From Cytobacillus pseudoceanisediminis (GTDB lineage: Bacteria; Bacillota; Bacilli; Bacillales; Cytobacillaceae): a stretch of DNA of 64,000 nt. The stretch covers positions 4,678,001-4,742,000 of the forward strand of contig NZ_CP097349.1 of NCBI RefSeq assembly GCF_023516215.1, in the 5' to 3' direction. Below, piece after piece: positions 26,856 through 37,207 of the stretch (within the stretch, counting starts at the first letter, position 1; the number at the start of each line of letters is the position of its first letter). The notes beneath the pieces were generated by a model. It saw nothing but the letters and a program-made list of their open reading frames with translations. It ran no database searches and was not told where the DNA came from. The translations under genes were made by a program, and so were the position numbers.

Positions 26856-29732
26856 ATGGCGATGGATAAACTGATTGTAAAGGGTGCCAGAGCCCATAAT
26901 CTGAAAAATATAGATGTCACCATTCCGAGAGATAAGCTTGTCGTCCTGACAGGACTTTCAGGTTCAGGAAAGTCCTCACTGGCATTTGATACGATTTATG
27001 CAGAAGGGCAGCGCCGCTATGTGGAATCATTATCTGCTTATGCCCGGCAATTCCTCGGCCAGATGGATAAGCCTGACGTGGATGCGATCGAAGGTCTGTC
27101 TCCTGCCATTTCAATTGACCAAAAGACGACAAGCAGAAATCCTCGTTCCACAGTGGGAACGGTGACAGAAATTTATGATTATCTGCGATTATTATTTGCA
27201 AGGGTGGGGCGTCCAACCTGTCCGATTCACAATATTGAAATCTCCTCACAGACCATAGAGCAAATGGTTGACCGGATTATGGAGTACCCTGAAAGAACAA
27301 AACTCCAGGTTATGGCTCCGCTTGTATCCGGCCGAAAAGGGACACATGTAAAAGTGTTTGAAGATGTCAAAAAGCAGGGGTTTGTCCGTGTCCGTGTCGA
27401 CGGAGAAATGATGGATCTCGGTGATGAGATTGAGCTGGAAAAAAATAAAAAGCACTCTATAGAAGTAGTAATCGACCGGATTGTCGTAAAAGAAGGCGTA
27501 GCACCAAGGCTTGCAGATTCATTGGAAACCGCGTTGAATCTGGGCAATGGCAAGGTGCTTGTGGATGTAATCGGGGAAGAAGAACTGCTGTTCAGCGAGA
27601 ACCACGCATGCCCTCAATGCGGGTTTTCAATCGGCGAACTTGAGCCAAGAATGTTCTCTTTTAATAGTCCGTTTGGTGCCTGTACGGAATGTGACGGATT
27701 GGGCTCAAAGCTGGAGGTAGATATTGATCTGGTCATACCCAATAAGGATCTTTCATTAAAGCAAAATGCTATTGCCCCATGGGAACCGACCAGCTCTCAA
27801 TATTATCCTCAGCTGCTGGAGGCGGTATGCAATCATTATGGAATTGATATGGACGTTCCGGTTAAGGATATTCCTGAACACTTGCTTGAAAAAGTTTTAT
27901 ACGGATCCGCCAAGGACAGCATTTATTTCCGATATGAAAACGATTTTGGCCAGGTGCGGGAGAATTATATCCATTTTGAAGGTGTCATCCGCAATGTGGA
28001 GCGCCGCTATAAAGAAACAAGTTCTGATTATATCCGGGAGCAAATGGAAAAATACATGGCCCAGCATCCATGTCCTTCCTGTAAAGGCTACCGTCTGAAG
28101 CCGGAAACGCTTGCGGTGCTTGTATCAGGAAAGCATATCGGCCATGTGACAGAATATTCGATTGAGGAAGCATTCAGCTTCTTTGAGAATCTGACACTGT
28201 CTGAAAAAGAAATGAAGATTGCCAAACTCATTTTCCGTGAGATTAAGGAGAGGCTAGGCTTCCTCATTAATGTCGGGCTGGATTACCTGACATTAAGCCG
28301 GGCAGCGGGAACTTTGTCCGGCGGTGAAGCCCAGCGTATCCGCCTGGCCACACAAATCGGTTCGCGCCTGACAGGTGTACTCTACATTCTGGATGAGCCT
28401 TCCATTGGTCTCCATCAGCGTGATAATGACCGCTTGATTGATACACTGAAAAATATGCGGGATATCGGCAACACCCTGATCGTGGTGGAACACGATGAAG
28501 ATACAATGGTGGCAGCTGACTATTTAATTGATGTAGGTCCGGGAGCAGGGGTTCATGGCGGACAAATCGTTTCAGCTGGTACCCCTCAGGAGGTAATGGA
28601 TGATCCAAACTCCCTGACAGGGCAATATTTGTCAGGCAAGAAATTCATTCCGCTTCCAATTGAGCGCCGCAAGAATGACGGGCGCTTTATCGAAATTAAA
28701 GGGGCTAAAGAAAACAATCTTAAAAATGTGAATGTTAAGTTCCCGCTCGGCACTTTTATTTCCGTTACTGGTGTATCAGGTTCGGGCAAGAGTACATTGA
28801 TTAATGAAATTCTTCATAAAGGGCTTGCCCAAAAGCTTCATAGAGCCAAATCAAAGCCGGGTGAGCATAAAGAAATTAAAGGTGTGGATCACCTCGACAA
28901 AGTCATTGATATCGACCAATCTCCAATCGGACGGACACCTCGGTCCAACCCGGCAACATACACCGGAGTGTTTGATGATATTCGTGATGTATTTGCTTCA
29001 ACCAATGAAGCAAAAGTTCGAGGCTACAAAAAGGGGCGCTTCAGCTTCAATGTAAAAGGCGGACGATGTGAAGCATGCCGCGGAGACGGGATCATCAAGA
29101 TTGAAATGCACTTCCTGCCTGATGTGTATGTGCCATGTGAAGTATGTCATGGCAAACGCTATAACAGGGAAACACTTGAAGTGAAGTATAAAGGGAAGAA
29201 TATTTCGGAGATTCTCGATATGACAGTGGAAGATGCACTGGAGTTTTTCGAAAATATTCCTAAAATCCGCCGCAAGCTGCAGACGATTTATGATGTTGGC
29301 CTGGGCTACATCACTTTGGGACAGCCTGCGACAACATTGTCCGGCGGTGAAGCGCAGCGTGTCAAACTTGCTTCCGAATTGCACCGCCGTTCAACGGGCC
29401 GCTCCCTGTACATTCTTGATGAACCGACAACAGGTCTTCATGTAGATGATATCTCAAGACTGCTCGTGGTCCTTCAGCGTCTTGTTGAAAATGGAGACAC
29501 GGTACTGGTTATTGAGCATAATCTTGATGTCATCAAGGCAGCCGACTATATAGTGGACCTGGGACCTGAGGGCGGAGATAAGGGAGGTACCATCTTAGCA
29601 GCCGGTACACCGGAAAAAATTGCCGAAGTCCCGGAATCCTACACAGGCAAATACCTCAAACCAATCCTGGAAAGAGACCGCCTGAGAATGAAACAGCAAA
29701 TTGAAGAGAAAGAGGGCGTGACAAACGCTTAA
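26856..29732 (+). CDS. uvrA: Excinuclease ABC subunit UvrA
   Basis: 958 residues, full length. It has two ABC ATPase modules (Walker [10 protein letters not shown] and GVSGSGKST; signatures [12 protein letters not shown] and [12 protein letters not shown]) and zinc-finger cysteines CPQC, CTEC, CPSC, CEAC and CEVC. It finds DNA lesions and loads UvrB. It starts eight bases behind uvrB, so one operon under the SOS box. Confidence 0.98.
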   Translation: MAMDKLIVKGARAHNLKNIDVTIPRDKLVVLTGLSGSGKSSLAFDTIYAEGQRRYVESLSAYARQFLGQMDKPDVDAIEGLSPAISIDQKTTSRNPRSTVGTVTEIYDYLRLLFARVGRPTCPIHNIEISSQTIEQMVDRIMEYPERTKLQVMAPLVSGRKGTHVKVFEDVKKQGFVRVRVDGEMMDLGDEIELEKNKKHSIEVVIDRIVVKEGVAPRLADSLETALNLGNGKVLVDVIGEEELLFSENHACPQCGFSIGELEPRMFSFNSPFGACTECDGLGSKLEVDIDLVIPNKDLSLKQNAIAPWEPTSSQYYPQLLEAVCNHYGIDMDVPVKDIPEHLLEKVLYGSAKDSIYFRYENDFGQVRENYIHFEGVIRNVERRYKETSSDYIREQMEKYMAQHPCPSCKGYRLKPETLAVLVSGKHIGHVTEYSIEEAFSFFENLTLSEKEMKIAKLIFREIKERLGFLINVGLDYLTLSRAAGTLSGGEAQRIRLATQIGSRLTGVLYILDEPSIGLHQRDNDRLIDTLKNMRDIGNTLIVVEHDEDTMVAADYLIDVGPGAGVHGGQIVSAGTPQEVMDDPNSLTGQYLSGKKFIPLPIERRKNDGRFIEIKGAKENNLKNVNVKFPLGTFISVTGVSGSGKSTLINEILHKGLAQKLHRAKSKPGEHKEIKGVDHLDKVIDIDQSPIGRTPRSNPATYTGVFDDIRDVFASTNEAKVRGYKKGRFSFNVKGGRCEACRGDGIIKIEMHFLPDVYVPCEVCHGKRYNRETLEVKYKGKNISEILDMTVEDALEFFENIPKIRRKLQTIYDVGLGYITLGQPATTLSGGEAQRVKLASELHRRSTGRSLYILDEPTTGLHVDDISRLLVVLQRLVENGDTVLVIEHNLDVIKAADYIVDLGPEGGDKGGTILAAGTPEKIAEVPESYTGKYLKPILERDRLRMKQQIEEKEGVTNA

Positions 29733-29743
29733 TTAGGAGGAAG

Positions 29744-29773
29744 CAGTACCGTTTTGGTACTGTTTCTTTTTTA
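29744..29773 (+). terminator. Rho-independent terminator of uvrBA
   Basis: CAGTACC/GGTACTG hairpin, then TTTCTTTTTT. Confidence 0.85.
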
Positions 29774-29864
29774 TGTAAAAGAGATTAATTCTTCTGGATG
29801 AGGGGTATAGAACATGCGTCTGCAGCAACCCTCAATAATCTCAACCAAGAAAGGAACATTCACT

Positions 29865-30576
29865 ATGAAAAATAAAATCTACCTTTTGGCAGGCCTTATT
29901 TTGCTTGGGTTCGGCATCTATCTATCCATCACATTTCTTGGAGAGGAAAAAAGGCTGAAAGCAATCAATCGATTGTAGCTTTTGGCGATTCGCTCACCTA
30001 CGGATATGGAGATGAAACTGAGGAGGGGTACATTGGCAGGCTGCAGAGCAAACTGGATCGGACATTTCCGGAGAAGAATTATACAATAACAAATCATGGA
30101 GTGTATGGCTTTAAATCTTCGGATGTCCTTCAGCAAATGCTCAAACCGGAAGTGGCACAGGATATTAAAAATGCAGATATGTTTATCGTATATATTGGAA
30201 CAAACGATTTGCTGAAAAGCAACGGAGGGGATCTTTATCCGCTCCATCACGAAAAACTGGTTGAAGCTAAAGACATTTATGAGGATAAACTGAATGGAAT
30301 CCTGGAAACACTGGAAACCGCCAACAGTGATGCACCTGTTATCCTTCTCGGACTATACAATCCCTATCAGGACGGTGACCAGATTGAAAAATATATTGAC
30401 CATTGGAACAATTCCATAAGAAAAAAGCAGCGGAAGATAAAAATATCACCTACATTTCTACCAATGAACTATTCAAGGGAAAAAACAAGAAACAGTACTT
30501 CGCTGATTCCCTTCATCCGAACGGAAAGGGATATGAGATGATTGCGGATAGGATTATGGAAGGCTTTTCTTTTTAA
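29865..30576 (+). pseudogene. Membrane-anchored SGNH/GDSL hydrolase, two frameshifts
   Basis: Restored length 237 residues: an N-terminal membrane anchor or signal (KNKIYLLAGLILLGFGIYLS), then SGNH block I (AFGDSLTYG), GTNDL (block III) and DSLHPNGKGY (block V, catalytic Asp and His). One A is missing at each of 29947-29952 and 30421-30426; adding both restores a single frame ending at 30576. Members deacylate lipids or sugars outside the membrane. ATG at 29865 behind AAAGGAAC. Confidence 0.87.
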
Positions 30577-30783
30577 TAAAATTTAAAGCTTACTAAATTG
30601 ATTTTAGCACCCTGTTGCCTGGAGCGGAAATCAACAGGTCAAATCAAAAGAACCATTTGAAGTTCCTTCCTTTCTGACCATTTGATAACACAATGTAATG
30701 TTCCAGCAAAATCGATGTAACCAAGCAGCGTTATACTCCTATATAAGGGAAGCTATTGCCTGGAAACAGAAGGGGAGGTCATT

Positions 30784-31128
30784 ATGGAGGATTATTTAGA
30801 GAAGTCTCTGGAAGAATGGAAAGAAGATATTTCTGAGGTTTTGGATCAGATTAATAATGAATATGAGGATGTTAAAAAAGAGCTTAAAGTATATTCCTAC
30901 AAATATGGAATTACAAAGCAGGTTATCCAGTCTACTGTGAACGAAGAGATTATTGATAATATCCGCGAAATGTATCATAAGCCTTTTGAAGAGAAGTATA
31001 ACGAATTGAAAGAATACATACGTGATTTGGATGAAAAACGAAAAGTTTTCCAAATGTTTGTCAATAAAATCGACGAAGTGAAAAAGAAGGAAGCGCCTCG
31101 CACTGACCTGGCAGCTGCCTATAAATAG
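30784..31128 (+). CDS. Coiled-coil hypothetical protein, 114 aa
   Basis: ATG behind AGGGGAGGT. Almost entirely helical and charged (EEWKEDISEVLDQINNEYEDVKKEL, then YNELKEYIRDLDEKRKVF), cytoplasmic. No family recognised. Own terminator at 31141. Confidence 0.7.
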   Translation: MEDYLEKSLEEWKEDISEVLDQINNEYEDVKKELKVYSYKYGITKQVIQSTVNEEIIDNIREMYHKPFEEKYNELKEYIRDLDEKRKVFQMFVNKIDEVKKKEAPRTDLAAAYK

Positions 31129-31140
31129 GACATAATCATA

Positions 31141-31170
31141 AAACCGTCTTTTCAAGAAAGGCGGTTTTTA
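31141..31170 (+). terminator. Rho-independent terminator
   Basis: AAACCGTCTT/AAGGCGGTTT hairpin with T-tail. Confidence 0.8.
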
Positions 31171-31319
31171 ATATAGAAAAAAGCTATGCGACTTGAGGCT
31201 ATGGAACCCCTCAGCCTGCAGATGTATTTTTAGAAATATGAAGGAAAATACTCCTTTGATTTTCTATAATGAAGAAGAGGCTGAAACTTTTAGCGCTCCA
31301 TTTCCGTATGACAGATAAG

Positions 31320-31472
31320 GTGAAACTTCAATCAGTGGGGTTTTTTTATCCCCATTGATTGTTAGTTGAACCAATCGGGCCTTTACGGGCAGTTTGCCCC
31401 CCACTTATCCTCCATTGGTTTCTCTGAGTCTTGAAGTGGGGGTCTTACTGCCCGTTAGACTGCGATAAAGGA
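31320..31472 (+). repeat. Structured ~150-nt element, copy 1
   Basis: Begins GTGAAACTTC, ends CTGCGATAAAGGA. Stem I AATCAGTGGGG/CCCCATTGATT (31330-31360). Stem II ACGGGCAGT/ACTGCCCGT (31385-31393 with 31447-31455). An inner stem CCCCCACTT/AAGTGGGGG (31398-31406 with 31434-31442). Its last bases AAAGGA form the ribosome site of the next gene at 31483. Copy 2 lies at 47837-47986; stems keep pairing while their bases differ. Confidence 0.75.
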
Positions 31473-31482
31473 GCTGAAAACA

Positions 31483-31797
31483 ATGGAAACAAGAAAGGTT
31501 CTGTCTGCCTTAAGCTATTTTAGCATTATGTTCGCAGGATTTATTTTTCCGCTCATTGTATTTTTTGCATCAGAAGACACGGAAGTGAAGCGGCATGCCA
31601 AGAGTGCATTCTTATCACATTTGATTCCGCTGGTTCCTGTTCCGTTTATTGTTTTTGCTGGGGTGACCCAGTTCACAGTAAATGATCAGGAAATCCCGGT
31701 CCTATTTCTTGCAGCTGTGGGCATCACGATCATTCTGCTATTAATTGTACTTATCTGGAATATCATTAAAGGGGTAAAAGTCCTGATGCAAGAATAG
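31483..31797 (+). CDS. DUF4870-type membrane protein (YvlA-like)
   Basis: 104 residues, about three membrane helices; the segment FASEDTEVKRHAKSAFLSHL between helices 1 and 2 is typical of DUF4870. First gene of a yvlABCD-like operon. Its ribosome site comes from the end of the structured element, so the element is part of its leader. Confidence 0.8.
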   Translation: METRKVLSALSYFSIMFAGFIFPLIVFFASEDTEVKRHAKSAFLSHLIPLVPVPFIVFAGVTQFTVNDQEIPVLFLAAVGITIILLLIVLIWNIIKGVKVLMQE

Positions 31798-31820
31798 AAA
31801 TAATAGAGGAGGGCCAAAGA

Positions 31821-32930
31821 ATGAAAGAGGAACGCAAACGTATTTTGAAAATGGTCGAGGATGGAAAGCTTACGGTTGACGAAGCTTTAACTCTGCTGGA
31901 GCAGCTTGAAAAAACAAACCAGACGATGGAACAGAAGCAGGAGGATTTAATTAAGGAGCTATCTGCTGAGGTTAAGTTTGAAGAAGCTAAAAAGGGTGAG
32001 CCATACAGCTCAAAGCAACAAAGTGCCAAGGAAAAAATCATTGATTTTGTAGATTCAGCATATAAGAAAGTGAAGGATCTCGATCTTGATTTTAATTTTG
32101 GGAAAAGTGTTGAGATCTCTCATATATTTCAGCATGCAGACGCATACTTAAAAGATCTGGACATTGATGTTGCCAATGGGACAGTTAAGGTGATTCCATG
32201 GGAGCAAAGTGATGTCCGCGTTGAATGCAAAGCTAAGGTCTATCGTGTGGATAATCAGGATGAAGCACGCAGAAATTTCCTGAAGGATGTTATTTTTGCC
32301 ATTGAGGGGCAAAGGCTGAGATTTTCCAGTCAGCAAAAGTGGATGAAGCTTGAAGCAGTCATCTATATTCCAAGATCTGAATATGAAAATGTGAAAATCC
32401 GCATGTTTAATGGCCCGATTGAAAGTCAAAACTTAACAGTGGAAAACTTTAAAGCGAAAACGGCCAATGGAAAGATTACGGTTAGTGATTTAAACAGTAA
32501 AAATGTTGAGGCTGAAACCGCCAACGGGCAGATTACCATTCAAAAAAGCCGAATTGATCATGTAGAAGCCGAAACGTTGAATGGTGCAATTCTGGCTGAA
32601 GGAGACTTCAAAAAAGCCGAACTCCAATCGTTTAATGGAAATGTAACATGCAGGGCAGAAAATGAACGCTGCGAATGGATCGAAGCGAAGGCAGCGACGG
32701 GCAGCATCGACTTGTTTGTTCCGGATTTCGCTGCTGTCAGCGGAGAACTTCGCACCAATCTGGGCAGTTTCCACCCTGATATTGAGGGTATTGAAGTTAT
32801 AGAAGAAAAGAGCGAAGTGATTCAGAAAATGCTGCGCTTCAAGTCTGTAAAAGAAAGCGGCAGCGGACTCAAGCTGAGGGCTGACTCAAAAACAGGTACG
32901 ATCACGATCAAGCGGTCAACTGCCTGGTAA
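31821..32930 (+). CDS. yvlB: YvlB-type DUF4097 protein
   Basis: 369 residues. An N-terminal SHOCT-like helical segment (RILKMVEDGKLTVDEALTLLEQLE) is followed by a linker and a DUF4097 right-handed beta-helix-like repeat region (FNGPIES, TANGKITVS, TANGQITIQ, TLNGAILAE, FNGNVTCRA at regular spacing). Ribosome site GAGGAGGG. The B. subtilis operon belongs to envelope-stress regulons; function is unknown. Confidence 0.9.
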   Translation: MKEERKRILKMVEDGKLTVDEALTLLEQLEKTNQTMEQKQEDLIKELSAEVKFEEAKKGEPYSSKQQSAKEKIIDFVDSAYKKVKDLDLDFNFGKSVEISHIFQHADAYLKDLDIDVANGTVKVIPWEQSDVRVECKAKVYRVDNQDEARRNFLKDVIFAIEGQRLRFSSQQKWMKLEAVIYIPRSEYENVKIRMFNGPIESQNLTVENFKAKTANGKITVSDLNSKNVEAETANGQITIQKSRIDHVEAETLNGAILAEGDFKKAELQSFNGNVTCRAENERCEWIEAKAATGSIDLFVPDFAAVSGELRTNLGSFHPDIEGIEVIEEKSEVIQKMLRFKSVKESGSGLKLRADSKTGTITIKRSTAW

Positions 32931-32980
32931 AGCGTAAGGAATTTGGCTGTTGATAGATAGTATAAAATTTTGAACATTAC

Positions 32981-33100
32981 TGTCTAGCTCCACAAGGAAC
33001 GCTCGACAGCTTTATCATCGCACGACTAAAAGCGCCAGCTTTTTAGGAGGAGCGCCTGCCCCCTCGAGGGGTCTGGGGTGGGCAAGGGGCTTTCGCTTTT
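32981..33100 (+). repeat. TAGCTCC/GCTTTTC dispersed repeat, copy 1
   Basis: Begins TGTCTAGCTCC and ends TTTCGCTTTT; the middle has GCGCCTGCCCCCTCGAGGGG. It lies inside the yvl operon between yvlB and yvlC. Sister copies at 39451-39800 and 42623-42744. The family is common between genes in Bacillaceae. Confidence 0.7.
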
Positions 33101-33120
33101 CTTGATAGGAGGGATTCTTT

Positions 33121-33315
33121 GTGAATAAATTGGTTCGCTCCCGCAGCAACCGGAAATTAGCGGGGGTATTGGGCGGCTTATCAAAATCGATCGGTATAGA
33201 TCCTACCGTACTCAGGGTGATTTTCATTGTTTTATTATTTACAACAGGCGTTTTTCCAATGACACTCATTTATGCTCTGCTTGTGTTCTTGCTTCCTAAT
33301 GAAGAGGTGCTGTAG
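33121..33315 (+). CDS. yvlC: PspC-domain protein YvlC
   Basis: 64 residues; GTG start behind AGGAGGG. PspC motif: KLVRSRSNRKLAGVLGGL, then one long hydrophobic segment. Phage-shock-like membrane-stress function inferred from the family. Confidence 0.9.
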   Translation: MNKLVRSRSNRKLAGVLGGLSKSIGIDPTVLRVIFIVLLFTTGVFPMTLIYALLVFLLPNEEVL

Positions 33316-33318
33316 AAA

Positions 33319-33678
33319 ATGAGATGGATTCTGGGAATTTTGATTAATGCGGTCCTATTTGTAGCGATCGCCGGTTTTTTTAAGGATTCGTTTTACTTAT
33401 CGGGATTTGGGGCTGCCATCGGTGCCAGCTTCATGCTTTCCATCCTGAACATTCTCGTGAAACCAATCCTGATTATATTAACTCTGCCAGTCACTGTTTT
33501 AACGCTCGGTCTGTTTTTGTTCGTCATCAATGCTGTTACATTAATGATTACAGATGGCTTTATGGGGGATTCTTTTGAAATTGACGGGTTTGGCACAGCG
33601 ATTCTTGTGTCTGTGATTATGTCAATTGTTAATCTGATCATTCAAAAAGCGATCCTCGAACCGGCAAGGGAAAAGTAA
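33319..33678 (+). CDS. yvlD: Phage-holin-IV-type membrane protein YvlD
   Basis: 119 residues, four membrane helices, with SILNILVKPILIILTLP characteristic of the family. It starts three bases behind yvlC. Last gene of the operon. Confidence 0.9.
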   Translation: MRWILGILINAVLFVAIAGFFKDSFYLSGFGAAIGASFMLSILNILVKPILIILTLPVTVLTLGLFLFVINAVTLMITDGFMGDSFEIDGFGTAILVSVIMSIVNLIIQKAILEPAREK

Positions 33679-33685
33679 ATGCGTT

Positions 33686-33718
33686 AAAAAGCCAGCATCC
33701 GTGATGCTGGCTTTTTTC
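33686..33718. terminator. Bidirectional terminator
   Basis: AAAAAGCCAGCATC/GATGCTGGCTTTTTT between convergent yvlD and the amidase gene. Confidence 0.88.
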
Positions 33719-34383
33719 TATTCAATGATGGTGGCATTAAAGCCGTCCCTCTTCAGACTCCCGGCAAGTTTCTCGGCAAGCTGCTTTTCTGAAAATGCAA
33801 CTTGAACTTTATATTGTTTGATTTTATCATTCTTTCTCAAGCCGTATTGTTCGGCGATTGCTTTTACTATGGCTTGTGCACAGCGTTTTCGATAGAGAGG
33901 GGTCCGGAGAAGGGAAGCTTCTTCTTTATTGGTCATAAACCCGCATTCCACAAGTACAGCAGTCATTTTTGTCTCACGAAGAACCTGGAATTCAGCTGTT
34001 TTGACTCCCCGGTCCCGCAAGCCTGTAGAACTGATTAAGTTTCGCTGTATCTTTTGGGCTAATGCCAGCGCTTCCCGAGGTTTTGAAGGGTAGACATATG
34101 TCTCAATTCCGCCTGCACTGTTCCATCCGCCTGTTCCGTAAGCATTGGCATGGATGGACACATAGCAGTCCGCGTTTTGTTTATTTGCCAGCTCGGTCCT
34201 TTCGGCAAGCGGCACGTCCCGTACATCCGAGTGTGCAAAGGAAACCACTGTGGTTTGATAGCTTTCCAGCATCTCCTTTGCTAGTTCGGCAACAGCCCGA
34301 TTGAATTCATATTCTCTCATTCCGTTAGGGCTCCGTTTGCCGGAGGTGCTGTATCCATGCCCGGCATCCAGTATGATTTTCAT
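33718..34383 (-). CDS. N-acetylmuramoyl-L-alanine amidase (Amidase_3)
   Basis: 221 residues, no signal peptide. The zinc site is visible: DAGHG (His), the Glu of REYEFN near residue 24, SIHAN (His), and the catalytic Glu in LVECGFMTNKEE. The last 40 residues (KQYKVQVAFSEKQLAEKLAGSLKRDGF) look like a SPOR-type peptidoglycan-binding domain. The CwlC group with the same order, and no signal, acts in mother-cell lysis late in sporulation; that role is inferred. Confidence 0.9.
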   Translation of the reverse strand: MKIILDAGHGYSTSGKRSPNGMREYEFNRAVAELAKEMLESYQTTVVSFAHSDVRDVPLAERTELANKQNADCYVSIHANAYGTGGWNSAGGIETYVYPSKPREALALAQKIQRNLISSTGLRDRGVKTAEFQVLRETKMTAVLVECGFMTNKEEASLLRTPLYRKRCAQAIVKAIAEQYGLRKNDKIKQYKVQVAFSEKQLAEKLAGSLKRDGFNATIIE

Positions 34384-34460
34384 CTAATCGCTCCTTTCAA
34401 TAAAAAATATTCTCATGTATATAATATGGACAAACCTTCCAAAAGGACATGGTAAAATGA

Positions 34461-34497
34461 AAATAGGAGAAAACCCTGATGGGCTTTCTCCTATTTT
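34461..34497 (-). terminator. Terminator of the nag operon
   Basis: Hairpin AATAGGAGAAA/TTTTCTCCTATT, overlapping the last codons of nagR; followed on the minus strand by TTC ATTTT. Confidence 0.75.
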
Positions 34498-35222
34498 GCG
34501 GCGCGCTGCATCGTATGAACAAATTTATAGCGGTCTGCGCGGTATGCTGATTTGACAAGCTCAAAAGGCGTGCCATCCTCTAAAAAGGAAGTTCGGACAA
34601 TAAGCAGTACAGGCGATCCGGATTCGACCTGCAAGTGGTTTACTTCCGTTTCCTTAGCGATGGAAGCTTCAATTTGCTGGGTTGCTTCACTGATGGTCAG
34701 GGACAATTTTTCTTCAATATGCTGGTAAAGGGACTTGTTGATGATTTCTTCTGTAAGCCCTTTAACGAGATTAGCAGGCAGGCAGGTAGTTTCCAGCGCC
34801 ATTGGCAGATTATCTGCCATACGCACCCGTTTAATTTCATAAACAGGTGTGTTTTCTTTTATATCAAGCTTTCTCGCCAGCTGCGGCTCGGCCGGGATGA
34901 TTTCAAATGAAATCAGACGGCTGCTCGGCACCATGCCGCGCTCTTTCATATCTTCAGTAAAGCTGGTCAATCCCTGAAGCTTTTGTTCGACCTTCTGCTT
35001 GTTGACGAAAGTTCCGCGCCCTTTTTGCCTGTATAGATAGCCATCATTGACAAGGTTGTTTAATGCCTGTCTGACTGTCATGCGGCTAATCTGGTATTGC
35101 TCAGAATACTCGCGCTCAGAAGGGATTGCTTCATCAGGCTTTAATTTGCCGCTTTCTATTAATTGTTTAATATACTCTTCCAATTGGTGATATATCGGGA
35201 TGGGTGATTGCTTATCGATCAT
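34491..35222 (-). CDS. nagR: GntR-family repressor NagR (YvoA)
   Basis: 243 residues counted from the ATG at 35222, which has TAGGAGAA; an earlier ATG at 35258 lies within nagB and lacks a ribosome site. N-terminal GntR winged helix (KPDEAIPSEREYSEQYQISRMTVRQAL), C-terminal UTRA effector domain. The B. subtilis counterpart is released from DNA by GlcN-6-P/GlcNAc-6-P. Last gene of nagA-nagB-nagR. Matching boxes lie ahead of nagA and of murP. Confidence 0.95.
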   Translation of the reverse strand: MIDKQSPIPIYHQLEEYIKQLIESGKLKPDEAIPSEREYSEQYQISRMTVRQALNNLVNDGYLYRQKGRGTFVNKQKVEQKLQGLTSFTEDMKERGMVPSSRLISFEIIPAEPQLARKLDIKENTPVYEIKRVRMADNLPMALETTCLPANLVKGLTEEIINKSLYQHIEEKLSLTISEATQQIEASIAKETEVNHLQVESGSPVLLIVRTSFLEDGTPFELVKSAYRADRYKFVHTMQRAAK

Positions 35223-35254
35223 GGGAATTCTCCTATCACTATTAGTAGTGCTCA

Positions 35255-35989
35255 TCAATCCTTACTGACAAGACTAAGTGCTTCTTCATCGGCTATGATT
35301 GTCACATTCTCATGAAGCTTCAAAGCTGATGCGGGGAACTGTTCATCAGGTTCTCCATAAACCAGTTGCCTGATAGCTTCTGCCTTGGCTGAACCTGAAG
35401 CGAGCAGGATGATTTCCCGGCTATCAAGAATCGAAGCGATTCCCATAGTAATCGCTTGGGCTGGAACGTCTTCAATAGAATTGAAAAACCTTGCGTTCGC
35501 CTTACGTGTACTTTCAGCCAGGTCCACGACATGCGTACGGCTTTGAAAAGACGTGCCGGGTTCATTGAAGCCGATATGTCCATTGCGTCCAATTCCCAGC
35601 AGCTGCAGATCGATATCTGCCAGATCCTTGATCAGCTGCTCATACCGTTCGCATTCCTGTGGCATATCTTCTGCTGCTCCTTTTGGAAGGTGAGTGTTTT
35701 CCAGCCGGATGTCCAGATGATCAAATAGTTCACTATTCATGAAATGCCTGTAGCTATTAGGGTCGAAAGGAGGCAGGCCGATATATTCGTCCAAATTAAT
35801 CGTCGTGATTTTATCATAAGAAGTGCCATTTTTTTGATGATCTTTAAAAAGTTCAGCATAAACTCCTTTTGGTGTGCTGCCGGTTGCAAGCCCTAATGTC
35901 AGATCCGGCTGCTGCCGGATTTTTTCAATCATCATCTGGGCAGCTTTTTGGCTCATATCGTTATAATTGGCTGTTCGAATGATTTTCAA
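35255..35989 (-). CDS. nagB: Glucosamine-6-phosphate deaminase NagB
   Basis: 244 residues. LGLATGSTPKGVYAEL (phosphate loop), INLDEYIGL (catalytic Asp), GIGRNGHIGFNEPG (catalytic His region). Converts GlcN-6-P to fructose-6-phosphate and ammonia. Overlaps nagA by four bases. Confidence 0.97.
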   Translation of the reverse strand: MKIIRTANYNDMSQKAAQMMIEKIRQQPDLTLGLATGSTPKGVYAELFKDHQKNGTSYDKITTINLDEYIGLPPFDPNSYRHFMNSELFDHLDIRLENTHLPKGAAEDMPQECERYEQLIKDLADIDLQLLGIGRNGHIGFNEPGTSFQSRTHVVDLAESTRKANARFFNSIEDVPAQAITMGIASILDSREIILLASGSAKAEAIRQLVYGEPDEQFPASALKLHENVTIIADEEALSLVSKD

Positions 35990-37176
35990 GGTCTTTTCAC
36001 CTCGCGTTCAAAGGCTTTGACGCCTCTGCAGAAAGTCATGGCAACCTCAAGGTTCTCATCGAGTACAACCAGGTCGGCATCCTTTCCTTCCGAAATGCTG
36101 CCTTTCCGGTCAAATATATTGAGCTGTCTGGCCGGGTTGCTGCTTGCAAGCTGGACAGCTTCAGACAGCTGAATATCAGTAAAATCAATCATATTTTTAA
36201 TGGAATCTTTCATTTTCAAAATACTTCCAGCCAGTGTGCCGTCAGCAAGCAGTGCCTGGCCATTTTCAACCTTTACATCCTGTCCGCCAAGATCATAATG
36301 GCCATTTTTCAGGCATTTTGCTCTCATGGAATCGGTTATCAGGATCATTCCATCCGGGCCCTTGGCGTTTAGTGCAAGCTTGATCATTTCAGGCCGGACA
36401 TGGATTCCATCAGCAATCATTTCAACTATCAATTCTTTGAATAAAAGCGAAGCGCCGGCTACTCCAGGTTCACGGTGATGCATGCCTCTCATTCCGTTAA
36501 AAAGGTGAGTCACCTGCTTAGCTCCCGCCTGAACAGCTTTCTCCATTTCTGTAAAAAGGGCATCGCTATGGCCGATTGAGGGGACAACACCGTTTTCACT
36601 CAAGTAGCGGATAAATTCATAGCCATTTGCTTTCTCAGGTGCAAGTGTAATCAGCTTGATGGTTCCATTTGCTGCTTCCTGCCAGCGCTTAAAAAGTTCA
36701 ATATCAGGCTCGAGTATATGATCCTTCGGCTGGGCTCCGCCTCTTGCTTCGTTAATAAACGGGCCCTCCAGGTGGATTCCGATTACTTCCGCCTGGCCAG
36801 GAGTATTTTGTTCTTTTTGAAAGTGGGCTGCATTGATCAGCGCGCCTTCTATTTTTTCCTTTTCCTGTGTGATAGTCGTGGCCAGGAAGCTGGTGGTCCC
36901 TTCTTCAGGCAGCACGCTGGCCATCGTGTTAAGTGCTTCAAATGTTGCATCCATTGTATCGGCACCGCCAGCGCCGTGAATGTGAACATCAATAAACCCC
37001 GGACTGATTGTATGCTCAGGGGAAAGTTCTATGATTTCTGTATCCTGGCCGATGGCAGGAAGCTCCTCCAAAGTTCCAGTTTTTAAGATTCGGTCTTTCT
37101 CTATTAGAATAAACCCTTGATCAATCATGCTGTTTTCCAGAATAATTCTAGCGTTTTTCAGTAATAGACGGCTCAT
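35986..37176 (-). CDS. nagA: N-acetylglucosamine-6-phosphate deacetylase NagA
   Basis: 396 residues, amidohydrolase fold. DVHIHGAGG (metal His pair), HLEGPFIN (metal Glu), SIGHSDA and VTHLFNGM (His), ITDSM (catalytic Asp). Removes acetate from GlcNAc-6-P. First gene of the nag operon. Confidence 0.97.
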   Translation of the reverse strand: MSRLLLKNARIILENSMIDQGFILIEKDRILKTGTLEELPAIGQDTEIIELSPEHTISPGFIDVHIHGAGGADTMDATFEALNTMASVLPEEGTTSFLATTITQEKEKIEGALINAAHFQKEQNTPGQAEVIGIHLEGPFINEARGGAQPKDHILEPDIELFKRWQEAANGTIKLITLAPEKANGYEFIRYLSENGVVPSIGHSDALFTEMEKAVQAGAKQVTHLFNGMRGMHHREPGVAGASLLFKELIVEMIADGIHVRPEMIKLALNAKGPDGMILITDSMRAKCLKNGHYDLGGQDVKVENGQALLADGTLAGSILKMKDSIKNMIDFTDIQLSEAVQLASSNPARQLNIFDRKGSISEGKDADLVVLDENLEVAMTFCRGVKAFEREVKRP

Positions 37177-37207
37177 TTTAGTTCATCTCCGTTTGAATGA
37201 TACTTTT

